Source of the DNA: Amoeboaphelidium occidentale
Lineage: Eukaryota; Aphelidiomycota; Aphelidea
Reading direction: 5' to 3'
Assembly (NCBI GenBank): GCA_023515795.1
Contig: JALGPX010000006.1
Coordinates: 9,358-73,357, forward strand
DNA length: 64,000 bases
In this document: piece by piece, positions 41,422 through 54,610 of the stretch
Layout of the letters: every line of letters begins with the position of its first letter
Numbering within the stretch: the stretch's first letter is position 1
Translations under genes and position numbers: made by a program
Notes under the pieces: generated by a model
Databases searched by the model: none
The model's input: the letters and a program-made list of their open reading frames with translations, nothing else
Told to the model about the DNA's origin: nothing

Positions 41422-42165
41422 TTATCCTGGTGGTAATGAAGTCGCATCAACAGTTGGGCCATCAGCTTCTTTTTTGCTGGTATTCGCTTCAACGCCTTCA
41501 ACTGGGGATCGCGGAATAGCCATGATACCACTTCTTACAACTTCAATTCTTCCGTATCGTTGTATCAACGCAATAAACGCATCAACACGGCTTTTCTTCG
41601 CTGACAATTCCAGCGTGACAACATTATGCGTCAAGTCAACTACCTTTCCTGAAAATAAGTCGCAAATTGAAAGAATGCTTTGACGTGAAGGATCGACGTC
41701 TTTCTCTTCTAGGACAGTTAAGAAACTACATACACCACTCAAAGAATTACCTGATAGTGTAACTTTAACCAAAGCCAGTTCTCTTTCGATGACAGTTACT
41801 TCACTATAGTCCAATACAGCCCAAACAGGCACCAAATCATCCAACTGTTTCCGTGCTTGTTCAACAACGTTCTGCTGTCCCTGAAGAACAATCGTCATAC
41901 GAGATAAGTCGGGCACATTTGTCGAAGACACAACCAGCGAGTCGATGTTAAAGCCCCGACCAGCAAGAATACCAGAGATTCTAGACAAAACACCAGGCTC
42001 ATTAGTTACTAAGCACGATAAGATTCTTCTTGAGCTCGACTGTGTTAGCAGAGGTGTGTTGTAGAGAATATTATTAACTGCCTCTTCCACTGGCATATTG
42101 GAAAGGCCACGGCGGCTGGTGAATCTAAGAGGCGCCTGTTTTAATGCTGCACTGATACGGAACAT
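41422..42165 (-). CDS. ILV6: Acetolactate synthase regulatory subunit
   Basis: 247 residues, intronless. A mitochondrial-type leader (MFRISAALKQAPLRFTSRRG) precedes the ACT domain (RRILSCLVTNEPGVLSRISG, ILAGRGFNIDSLVV, SRMTIVLQG) and a second regulatory region (RELALVKVTL, FSGKVVDLTHNVVTLEL). The subunit binds valine and controls the catalytic ILV2 protein, not seen here, at the first step of branched-chain amino-acid synthesis. It lies 2.4 kb from the leucine fusion gene and next to LYS2. Confidence 0.95.
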   Translation of the reverse strand: MFRISAALKQAPLRFTSRRGLSNMPVEEAVNNILYNTPLLTQSSSRRILSCLVTNEPGVLSRISGILAGRGFNIDSLVVSSTNVPDLSRMTIVLQGQQNVVEQARKQLDDLVPVWAVLDYSEVTVIERELALVKVTLSGNSLSGVCSFLTVLEEKDVDPSRQSILSICDLFSGKVVDLTHNVVTLELSAKKSRVDAFIALIQRYGRIEVVRSGIMAIPRSPVEGVEANTSKKEADGPTVDATSLPPG

Positions 42166-42631
42166 GGTGAAAAAATCGTCGTTTTTCGTTGTCCATCAAT
42201 TTAACTCTTTGTACTAGCAGTAGACGCTTCAGAACGCATCGAATGCGCTCTTCATTGCTACACGAAGCCCGATGGAGGCTTTTGTATTTGTGAATTCCAT
42301 TTGTAATTGTTTTTATACTGTAATATGCTGATGACAACTTGACATTTAGTCTTATTGATGATGATGAGTAAGTGTTGGAACGAACCTAATATGATCGACT
42401 CAGCCACAATCATGATAAATAAACTATTCTCTGAAGCGTATTTTAACAGTAAGCGCTATGTAGGGTTATGATAAAAAGGTAAGGTTATGATGATTGTAAC
42501 TTGTCGATAAGAATTTTAATATATTTCTAGCCAACTTTAAAACAGGATCAACATTCATTTACTCGTTATCGCCTGATGTTGAAGCATGCCCTTTTAACAA
42601 TAACATATCGGGTACCTTATTTCCCCCTATG
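42166..42631. other. Intergenic region, ILV6 to ankyrin gene
   Basis: These 466 bp between two same-strand genes hold the ILV6 promoter and the 3' flank. The region is AT-rich with several gatgat runs near 42357-42370. The only Gcn4-like matches are imperfect (gatgagtaag, cgactca). No ORF, repeat or RNA gene was recognised. Confidence 0.3.
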
Positions 42632-43162
42632 TTAGCGCCTCACAAGTACATTTGTTAAATAGTTTACAATATCCACATGTCCTCTCCGAGCTGCCCAATT
42701 CATAGCATTTGTAGTACATCCTTCTGTTCTATGTTGATGCAGCCATTCAACAACCGCTAAATGTCCGCTACTAGCTGCCCTATTCATAGCTCTTTCAGTA
42801 CATCCTTCTGTTCTATTTTGATGCAACCATTCAACAACCGCTAAATGTCCGCTTCTAGCTGCCCTATTCATAGCCTTGGTTGTACATCCTTCTGTTCTAT
42901 GTTGATGCAGCCATTTAACAACTGCTAAATGTCCATTCTCAGCTGCCCTATCCATAGCTCCGGCAGTACATCCTTCTGTTCTATGCTGATGTAACCATTC
43001 AACAACCGCTAAATGTCCATCTGCAGCCGCCCGATCGATAGTAGGTTTAAGTGTTTCCTGCTCATACTTTAATCTTAATGCAGTAGGCGATGCCAAGTAA
43101 ATGGCTTTCTCAAAAGGCAGATAAGTACAAATATGATCCAATATTTCTCGCGGCAAACTCAT
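42632..43162 (-). CDS. Ankyrin-type repeat protein with F-box-like N terminus
   Basis: 176 residues. An F-box-like start (SLPREILDHICTYLPFEKAI) is followed by four nearly identical 28-residue repeats of the form AA-GHLAVVEWLHQHRTEGCT and a degenerate fifth (RGHVDIVNYL). The WLHxxRTEGCT variant of the ankyrin unit is common in expanded families of zoosporic fungi, oomycetes and amoebae. F-box plus ankyrin suggests a substrate adaptor for SCF ubiquitin ligase. The repeats are almost identical at DNA level, so expansion is recent. It lies beside dispersed repeat copy B. Confidence 0.75.
   Translation of the reverse strand: MSLPREILDHICTYLPFEKAIYLASPTALRLKYEQETLKPTIDRAAADGHLAVVEWLHQHRTEGCTAGAMDRAAENGHLAVVKWLHQHRTEGCTTKAMNRAARSGHLAVVEWLHQNRTEGCTERAMNRAASSGHLAVVEWLHQHRTEGCTTNAMNWAARRGHVDIVNYLTNVLVRR
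42701..43036 (-). repeat. Four tandem 84-bp units encoding ankyrin repeats
   Basis: Four consecutive 84-bp blocks differ at only a few positions each. Each encodes one 28-residue unit with a shared GHLAVV core and TEGCT end. Low divergence indicates recent duplication or gene conversion; copy number is likely to vary between strains. Confidence 0.85.
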
Positions 43163-43474
43163 CTGAGAAAAGGTCCCAAAAATGATGTATCCTTCTCTCT
43201 AAGGATGTAAGGTCCGGTAGTATCTGGAAAGTGGAGTTTATTAACCAAGAATAGATCAACTATCGCTTCTCAATAAGTGTAACGGACCTCTTGTCTTACA
43301 CTCGTCAATCGACTCAATCAAACCCATCTTAGCAACAGTTGTCAAAGGGCTATCGTGCAACGGTCTCACTTGATCAGTCAATAGATCAATGTTACGGCCA
43401 ATGCCTTCATTATCAAACATAAAGCCATCCTTTCCCTCTACGTGGCCGCTTGGCAGTCAAAGGGTTAAAACTAA

Positions 43475-43931
43475 TTTATCGCGCAGAGCTCCAGCTCAAG
43501 CGTCTACATGCTGCGAGCTGGAGTGCGAATGCGCTTTCTTAAAGGGGGTATATCTAGCTCCATCAGAATCCTAAAAGTTTTGTTCATTTTGTTTACATGA
43601 GTTGAAACAGACAAAGTTTTGGGCGGTTAAAGTCTGTAATTCAGATGGCTGAACTGTTTGGAACAGGGACATTAAGGCTGCACGAAATATCAGACACGTT
43701 TTCTTGGATTTGAATGCAAACAAAGGTAAAAGACCGCTTGCGTTCTCCAGGAAGAATCGTGCATGATATTTCGTCAGCTTACTGCAAATTTAATTGGTGG
43801 TTAAAGACAGGTGATTATGCTTCCACAGTCTTCGCCAGCGTAGCCGAGAAATCGCGCGATTCGAGTAACGCTCTTCTAAGTAAGATTTGGGTTTTATTTG
43901 AACTAATCCCGTAGCGAAGGGCCAGTTATTT
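43475..43931 (+). repeat. Dispersed repeat, copy B (457 bp)
   Basis: Second copy of the element at 8419..8887, in the same orientation. Here the hairpin is perfect (arms ctccagctc and gagctggag). Compared with copy A it lacks 12 nt (43820 region) and has scattered substitutions. It ends 33 bp before the stop of the minus-strand SANT-like gene, just as copy A ends at the stop of CAP gene 2. No coding potential was seen. Confidence 0.75.
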
Positions 43932-43963
43932 ATCTTAACATTAAAATCTGCGATCTTTCCGCA

Positions 43964-44431
43964 CTAATTCTCCTGAGACAGATCAGACATCTTTTGATAG
44001 CACCGCTTGGATGATATTCCATCCCCAACAAATCGAGTCATCTGAGCCATGGATATCTTATCGCCACCAGTAACGAAAGCCCTTTGTTTTTGGAGAGCCC
44101 ACATCATTTTAAGCCGCCGTTCTTGGTCAGTATATTTAAAGTGTTTTCGTTCGAGTCCTGTAGCACGGCTCATTAGTAATTTAAAATGAACTTTGCACGC
44201 GTCTGGTGTTCTGAATTTGAGATCCCGTGATACTTCGTCCCAATTGATCAAATGTAAAGGCATCTTGCTTGGAAAAGCTTTAGTAGTTTTAGGATCCTCG
44301 CTATCTTTTAAATAAGGTGTTAAATCCACCACTTTCCTTCCTGTTATCATACTAAATACTTTTTGAACGAGTGCAGTCTGTTCTGATAAAGACCAAGCCA
44401 AAGGAGTCAACACAGGTCTTTTGTGTGCCAT
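43964..44431 (-). CDS. Small SANT/Myb-like protein, function unknown
   Basis: 155 residues from ATG 44431. The segment HLINWDEVSRDLKFRTPDACKVHF has the spacing of a SANT/Myb helix-turn-helix (Trp, then an R-T-x-x-C turn), which in chromatin proteins contacts DNA or histone tails. It is basic overall, with no signal or membrane segment. The C-terminal FVGDGISSKRCYQKM could be a second weak SANT-type helix. Evidence is limited to this pattern. Confidence 0.55.
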   Translation of the reverse strand: MAHKRPVLTPLAWSLSEQTALVQKVFSMITGRKVVDLTPYLKDSEDPKTTKAFPSKMPLHLINWDEVSRDLKFRTPDACKVHFKLLMSRATGLERKHFKYTDQERRLKMMWALQKQRAFVTGGDKISMAQMTRFVGDGISSKRCYQKMSDLSQEN

Positions 44432-44542
44432 CGCTATCAAGAGGAAGAATAAGCAGGAGTTTCAAACTGCAAGAACAAATATATTGCGCGGGATTCGAGG
44501 CTTCAACATCAATTTACCTCAAACTTAGTTTTTTATTCGAAA

Positions 44543-48108
<3,566 letters not shown>

Positions 48109-48342
48109 TTCGTAACGAAGAAAACAACTTTGCGTGCGTTTGAGAGTGAATCTTGTACTGATCACAAGGTTTCATATTTCACGCTGCGAGCATATGGTTG
48201 CGAAAACGCAGCAAGACACACACTTTCCTACATTCGAAAATTTCAATTATAACGACTTTGGTAGAATTCAAAACTAAGAGCGTATCTTTTAAGAACTGCT
48301 GTAGCTCTCTCAGGCTTTTTTGTGTCAAGCGAAATCGCCCAA

Positions 48343-48846
48343 ATGGCAGACAACAACATATACTTTGCTATTGTGGGACCGCATGATAATCCTCTGTATG
48401 AATTACAGACAACTCAAGCCACAATTAATCAGCAGCAACAGCTTCAGGCTCCTTCACTTACAGTCAGCACAGGAATAGATTCAGCAGATCAATACCAGAC
48501 AGGAGGGGATTATCGACATTTGAACCAGTTTATTGTTCATGCTTCTCTAGATGTTATGGACTCTCTTCAGTTTTCGACTGCTGCAGGGAACTCGTGTTAT
48601 TTGAGAGTCATTGACAAATTTAATGAGTTTAACATTAGCGGCTACGTAACTCTGTCCGGAGTGCGTTTCATGTTGCTTCATGAGTTTGGTCCTGATGATT
48701 CCGTCAAGAGTTTCTTTCAGGAATGCCATGAGCTTTATATCAAGCTGCTAATGAATCCTTTCTATGATTGTTCCGTCGAAGCATTCCGACACAATCCCGT
48801 ATTTGATAATCGGGTCAAAGGGCTTGTAAAGAAGTATTTCTATTGA
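48343..48846 (+). CDS. TRAPPC2: TRAPP complex subunit 2 (sedlin/TRS20)
   Basis: 167 residues, start at ATG 48343. The longin-like sedlin fold is visible: NNIYFAIVGPHDNPLYEL, HASLDVMDSL, FNEFNISGYVTLSGVRFMLL, and the C-terminal KLLMNPFYD with VKGLVKKYF. A Gln-rich insert lies near residues 25-50. It is part of TRAPP, the Rab GEF for ER-Golgi and Golgi traffic. It is divergent from the leucine fusion gene, and the next coiled-coil gene starts 86 bp downstream. Confidence 0.93.
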   Translation: MADNNIYFAIVGPHDNPLYELQTTQATINQQQQLQAPSLTVSTGIDSADQYQTGGDYRHLNQFIVHASLDVMDSLQFSTAAGNSCYLRVIDKFNEFNISGYVTLSGVRFMLLHEFGPDDSVKSFFQECHELYIKLLMNPFYDCSVEAFRHNPVFDNRVKGLVKKYFY

Positions 48847-48932
48847 TGTTAATAAAAGCATTCTTTGGCAGTTGTAACAGTTTTTCGAACTCTTTCAATT
48901 CTATAAATAACTCTTGCTTTGAAAAATTCAAC

Positions 48933-50467
48933 ATGGAACCAACTGTCTCTGGAGACCAGGAGGATAAGATCAAACAAGGTCTTGCCCTTTTAGAGGTAAT
49001 AATGATCATGATGTTCAGTTAAATGACGTGATCATAGTCCAAAAAGTTGAAGAAGAAGCGATCCAAGGACAAACTAGGAAGACTCGGAAGGTTCGTTTCA
49101 ATACAATACTCTGATCATTTTGTAGGAAAAGTGTTGAAAACTCTACGGACAGTATGATTTCTGTGGATACTGACACGGTTGGTCAGGCTCAGAGTAATCA
49201 AGGCTCGTTTGCAAACTTGGTTTCGGAACATAAGCAATTGCTGAAAGTTGAGGACACCAAGCAATATGCTGATTCCCCAGCAACCACGTATAAAGAAATT
49301 CTATCATCTTATCATTCAGCTTCATCACACGCACTGCCTTTGACTTCGACACCTATGAAGAAGGAAAAGGCGACTTCTAGCACGACAGGATTAGGCATAC
49401 ATGATCATTCAGAATTTACGATAACTGGAATGTCAGATATTGAGCCATCTGAGTTGCATGATCATGGTAATGCAACAGGATCACCTTTGAATGACTCAAA
49501 TATGCCATCACTACAAAGGCAAGATCAAACAAACAGCATCAATGATACCAAAACGAAATATTCGGTTAATTTAGAAACATCAGGAACGCAAAACTCTGAT
49601 CTTGAGCAGCTGCTGAGGAAGGAGCGAAACCTGAGAAGCACTGCAGAAAAAGAGTCGGAGTCTTTGCGCAATATGCTTGGGAAGGTTTCGAAGGATCTGA
49701 GATCATGTATCGATGAGAGGAACGCTATTTTACAGGAACGGAATCAATTATCTGATATGCTTTTCAAAATGGAATCTGAGCTGCAAAATCAAGATGTGTT
49801 GAAACGAGAAATATCACAATTGAAGGCAGAACTAAAAAACAAGAATGCAGAAATTAATGCTCTCAAAACAGAAAACACTCCGAAAGAAAAGGAAGCCGAC
49901 AGAAATGAGTTGAAACGCCTTGAAAAGATGCTTCATGATTTAAAACTAGAAAATGAGAAAATCAAGCGCGAAAATCATTCCGACTGGAAAGCAAAATATG
50001 TTGAGAGCTGCGTAAAAGTTTCAGAGCTAATTCGTGAAAAAAGAAATTTGGTTTATGAGTTAGAATCAATTAAGGAAAAGAGCAGAGAAGCAAAAAGGTA
50101 ATATCAATTTAAGATCTGTCTTATTCCATAGTTCGAAGGAACAAGATCTTGATTCCTTAGTGAAGCGAGTTCAAACACTAGAATCGCGAAACAAAAACCT
50201 CGTGAAAGCTATTGCCAAACTATCATCGTAAGTCATATCACTTTATTCGTTTAAAACTTTAGAATCAATTGGCATCAAGACGAAGTAATCGAAAAATTGT
50301 CTGGTCCGCGCATAAAACTACCATCAAGTGTTGATCACTACACCCAAGGCTCAGATAATTTCAATGAAGGAATATCCTGGTCGATATCGGCTAATCCGAA
50401 CATATCTGAACCATCTGTTCCCGAAGAAATCATAGATATCATGCAACGAGGTCGAGAACGCAAATAG
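48933..50467 (+). CDS. Coiled-coil protein, possibly golgin-like
   Basis: Exons 48933..48995, 49038..49090, 49126..50097, 50132..50227 and 50263..50467 (introns 42, 35, 34 and 35 nt) give 462 residues. The N terminus carries KIKQGLALLESKKLKKKRSK, like the basic start of some golgins and tethers. A Ser/Thr-rich region follows, then about 200 residues of uninterrupted heptad coiled coil (about 165-375), and a short non-helical tail. No enzyme motif. The neighbouring TRAPPC2 hints at vesicle tethering, but that is inference. Confidence 0.7.
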
Positions 50468-50672
50468 AATGGTTGTTATTACGCTACTGAGGTGTGTCAT
50501 AGACATTTCTAGTAGGCTTACATAAAGATTCGAGTCAAAGATCACGTATACTGAAGAATCGGATCGATCCAATGAATTGAAACCGAAATCGCGCGCAATC
50601 GAATCGCCCCTTTTTCAACAAGTCGAAAGTTCGCCAAAGAATTTCTTTATAGTCTTTGTTTAAACGCCAAGA

Positions 50673-51651
50673 ATGTTGAATACTGCGACCACTTCAGAAT
50701 CTTCTTCCTCGATGCACCTTTCTGATATGCCCCATTCAGGCTTGAGAACAAAGTTCAGGAATCAGCAAGTACAAAAGCTTGGCTTTACAGCTGTGGACTA
50801 CAGGAACGCTTTTGTTTCAGGATTTTTCGGTCTCTCTACAGCATTTGCAGTGATGCATCCGTTGGATACGCTCAAGTTACGGTTACAAGCATTGGGCACT
50901 CAATCGAAACCAGATTGGAATCAAGTCTTGGGCAAGAACATGTGGAATACTTTGCGGAGAGGATTCTTTGCTTCTGTATTTGGTGCAGGGCCACAGGTTA
51001 GTTTATTTCAAGAGTGTGATCATGTGATCTTTATAGGGAGGCGCTCGCTTGTCCACGTATGAATTAACAAAACACTACCTGATCGCAAGAAATCAACAAC
51101 CACAATCGAAATATGCACCGATTCCTTCCGTGGTTGTTGCTGCTGTTTTGGGCGATTTCGCTTCGTCAATAGTTAAAGTTCCTCGAGAAATAGTGACTTC
51201 TCGCCTACAAGCTTGTACAACAGGATCCAGTTCGTTTTATTCAGTTTGCAAAGATGTATACAAGGATGGCGGAGTTGGTGGTTTCTTTCGAGGCTTCTGG
51301 AGTACAACAGCAAGAGACTGCCCTTTTATGATTGTCCTTTTTGCCTCTTATGAAACGATGAAGTTGACTGCACAACAACATAGCACGGCGCATAACATTG
51401 TGTTTGGAGGTTTAAGCGGAGCTCTTGCTGGATTTGTTACCACTCCATTCGATGTTATCAAGACTCAGATTATGACCAATGAAAAAGGCTCTGCTTCAAT
51501 TGGTGCAGTTGCTTCTGATATTTTCCGTAGAAGAGGTTTGTCTGGATTCCTTGTTGGTTCAGTTGCAAGAAGCGCGTGGTGGTTTGGAATCTGCGGAATT
51601 TTCTTTCCAATTTACGAGAATACGAAAAAGTTTATGAAGAGTATTTCATAG
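50673..51651 (+). CDS. Mitochondrial carrier, SAM-carrier-like
   Basis: Exons 50673..50996 and 51037..51651 (intron 40 nt) give 312 residues. The three repeats have PLDTLKLRLQ, PREIVTSRLQ and PFDVIKTQIM. The second repeat (KVPREIVTSRLQA, then FRGFWSTTARDCPFMIVLF) is close to the pattern of S-adenosylmethionine carriers (PET8/SLC25A26), though mitoferrin-like or orphan carriers remain possible. It begins with about 40 nonconserved residues. It converges on U1-70K, 30 bp apart. Confidence 0.8.
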
Positions 51652-51681
51652 TAATAAAACTAAAGTTGAGCCGTCTATTAA

Positions 51682-52573
51682 TTAATATCGACCTCTTTTG
51701 TAGTCATGCGTTGCAGAACTTCCACCAGATCTTGGCGGAGAGTAACCTCTTTTTCTTGAATTCTGCTGTAAGCCTGAGTCGTAATCTAGCCGTCTAAGAG
51801 GCGGTGGTGCATTAGATGAGTAACCTCTACGTTGGCCGTTTGAACTCGATGAATAAGAAGGATACTGTGAGACAGAAGTTGCTGAAAAGATAGAAGACTT
51901 CTTTTTAGGCGCTGATGATATTCCACCGCCTAATCTTTTGGGTTTCCAGTCCCTAACCGTTCTGCCTCGCTCCACATCTAAAATAACTCGACTGTTTTTT
52001 ATAAGCACAGGATCGTTTCTTTCCAGCACAGCTAAACAATTAAAACAAATGAAATAACATGACAACCTTCTAAATCTTTCTCCTGTTCAAATTCCACAAA
52101 GCAGTATGGCCTTAATTTACCATTCTTGGAGTTGATCACCCTTTTAATTCCCTTCAATGGTCCAAAAACAGAAAACGCCGCCAATATGTCATCATCGGTA
52201 GTGCCATCCGGTATTTTAGCGACGAATAATGTGCAGAAGGGGTCTTTGCTTTTGTTTGGATCCTCTTTGTTCGGATTCCAATATTGTTCCTGCCTTTTCT
52301 TGGCCTCTTCCGCGTCTTTCTTGCGCTTCTCCAGCTAAAGATTGTAAGTTAAACGAGGCCTAATTCTACTCTGTAAAGTCTCTTCTGTTCATCGGTATCT
52401 GTTGGCACGTAGTCTTTATCAAATCCGCTTTGGAATTCTTTCATAAACGATCCAATTCCTGTTATCCTCCTGCATCGTCTGTCTCCGTAATCCACGTCCA
52501 GAGGTTCTGCTGCGTTCAGCGGTGGTCTCGGAGTGAAAAGTTTTAATAAGTTGGGTGGTAATCGATCAGTCAT
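51682..52573 (-). CDS. SNRNP70: U1 snRNP 70 kDa protein
   Basis: Exons 52573..52370, 52334..52067 and 52031..51682 (introns 35 and 35 nt) give 273 residues. The conserved N terminus MTDRLPPNLLKLFTPRPPL, a basic helix with YWNPN, the RRM (CTLFVAKI, then KLRPYCFVEFE) and the post-RRM signature VILDVERGRTVRDWKPKRLG identify it clearly. The RS-type tail is short and rich in Ser/Arg/Tyr/Gly, so the protein is smaller than the human one. It binds U1 snRNA stem-loop 1 in 5' splice-site recognition. Its ATG overlaps the TGA of ITFG1. Confidence 0.95.
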
Positions 52574-54585
52574 CTATGATTTCTGGGAAGAAGACAGAAT
52601 GAGAAACACGAATACAACGATTCGAAATTTATTAAGTTCATTCGCCGCTTTTCTCGCTCATCCTCTCTCTACAAATTAGTTTCAGACTTCGTTAAATGCT
52701 TACCTTTTCCTGATATCTCAACACTGAGACTATTACGCCTAAAACAGCTCCACTTATGATTAAAGTCACCAAAACATTCAAAGCATAATCTCCAGGATTT
52801 AAATACAGCTCCAACACCCATTCGTTAAGTCTTGATGATGCTGATGGTGATGTAGGAGGATGTACTAACAGCTGAGAGTTAGGCATTAGTCCAGACCATG
52901 AATATTTGTTATCTGCACTTTGGCCGGAAGAGATTCCAACATGAAACTCTTCAATATAATTATTAGTTCTACCTAGACCTACTAAAACGTAAGGCTTTGT
53001 TAAAGAAAAGTATGAATATTGTGCGCCCTGGGCAGCGAATGCAGGCCTCTTCGTTCCATGAGTATCAAACACGGTGTACATGAAAGTTGCTCCTGGATAG
53101 TTTGTCCCTAACGGCTTCGGCCCACTATTGCCAGAACAAAGCTTATAGCATACTCCATTAGTAGCCATTGCTTTTAAAAAGAATGCATCGTTGTAAAAGT
53201 TGTTGAAAAAAGCGATAGTAAGCAATTTCGATGTCTCCTTATCTTCAACCGTAACCAATAAATCAAACGACCCCCGCTCGCTAAAATCATAAAATGCGGC
53301 CTGTTTCACGTTTGTTAGATCTGAGAGAGCTGCAACTCCATTGGTAACAAGTTTAAAGCCACGCCGATTACCAGAGCATTTTCCACCAGTTGAGCTTAAG
53401 CTGTCACACGGAACATTTTCTAATATAAATACTTTCCTATGACCATTCTTTAATTCTGCTACAATAAGAACATCTGGGTATCCATCTAAATTTATATCTG
53501 CTGTATGAAAATTGCTTGATATTCCTTGATTAACATCAACTTCCACCTCCAATAGCTTGTTAAGTGATAAATCAGTTTCGAATGAGCCAAAGTCGAATTT
53601 AAAGTCGCTTGCTTTGCACAATCCAATATGGTCACGTTGATTATAAGCAATTTTAATCGAACAATCAAACTTGTTTACACAAGAGAGTATGATGATATCG
53701 ACAGAACCATCACCGTCAAAGTCTGAGAACAATATACTTTTGGTATCTGGTATTTTCTCAAGCCTCAAAGACTCGGAATAACTCCCCCCTTTTGATACTA
53801 AAATTCTGCTGCTTCCGTCAGAGCATGTGATGAAAAGATCAGGAATACAATCACCATTAAAGTCAACAAATGCGTTCCAATGATAACCACTAAATTGGCA
53901 AATGTTCGAGTTTAGCACTTCTTTTGAAACAAAGGTTCTGTTGCTGCGACTATCTTTGTCAACTTGAAGCGCCTGAACTCTGTCCCCTTGTGCACTTAAA
54001 AGTTGAACCCGTCGATCACCGTAATAATCAACGAGCATCGGCTGCCCTCCACTCAGTAGAGTCGCATCGTATAAGCAATTATTCTCTATCACAATTAAAT
54101 CACTTTTGAAGTTCGAAACAAACCAAATTTGCCACCAGCGGCACCAAAACAAACTCTGAACGCAAACGCGTCTGGGCCCTTATCTGATTTTACAAGTAAG
54201 CCGAGGTCCAAGCGACCATCATAATCGAAATCAGATGGAATAATGTTCAAGATTTCACTCTCAGAAGATAATGCGACATAATCTGACGAAAAGCCAAACT
54301 TCTCTAAACTCCAAAAATAAATGCGCACCATCCTTTTGTCTTGGCTAAGCAGGATAATGTCCGTTCTTTAAATTAGTCAATTTAAGGGAAATTATAGTCT
54401 AACCGGAAGTCTCCGTTGAAATCCCCAAATCCAGCCAAGTAATAACCGTCGACATTCAGATTCACATCCACAGTAAAAAGTCCAGAGCTGCTAAACCTCG
54501 GAATGGTGTACCGATACTGAAACGCATTGGCGGAATAGCAGAGGAGTATCGTCGAAAGTAATCTGATCAAATTTGTCTCGAACAT
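52570..54585 (-). CDS. ITFG1: ITFG1/TIP-like FG-GAP membrane protein
   Basis: Exons 54585..54404, 54365..54124, 54085..52704 and 52668..52570 (introns 38, 38 and 35 nt) give 634 residues, near the family's 612. A signal peptide (LLSTILLCYSANA) is followed by FG-GAP/VCBS repeats with calcium-type loops (GDFNGDFR, DFDYDGRLDLG, DFNGDCIPDLF, DFDGDGSVDII, DINLDGYPDVL), a C-terminal membrane helix (about 575-598, VLVTLIISGAVLGVIVSVL) and a short cytosolic QEKREDEREKRR tail seen only after splicing the last intron. The tail matches the family. Function in fungi is unknown; human TIP binds RUVBL proteins and integrin partners. Confidence 0.88.
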
Positions 54586-54610
54586 CACTCTGTCGAAAAG
54601 CGAAAAGGAA

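Noticed and set aside
42632-43162. Ankyrin gene acquired from a giant virus
   Set aside because: The WLHxxRTEGCT unit also occurs widely in zoosporic eukaryotes and amoebae; nothing else nearby looks viral.
52692-54152. ITFG1 ending at 52692
   Set aside because: The stop there lies in an intron with a GTAAGC donor; splicing gives the conserved QEK-DEREKRR tail in frame.
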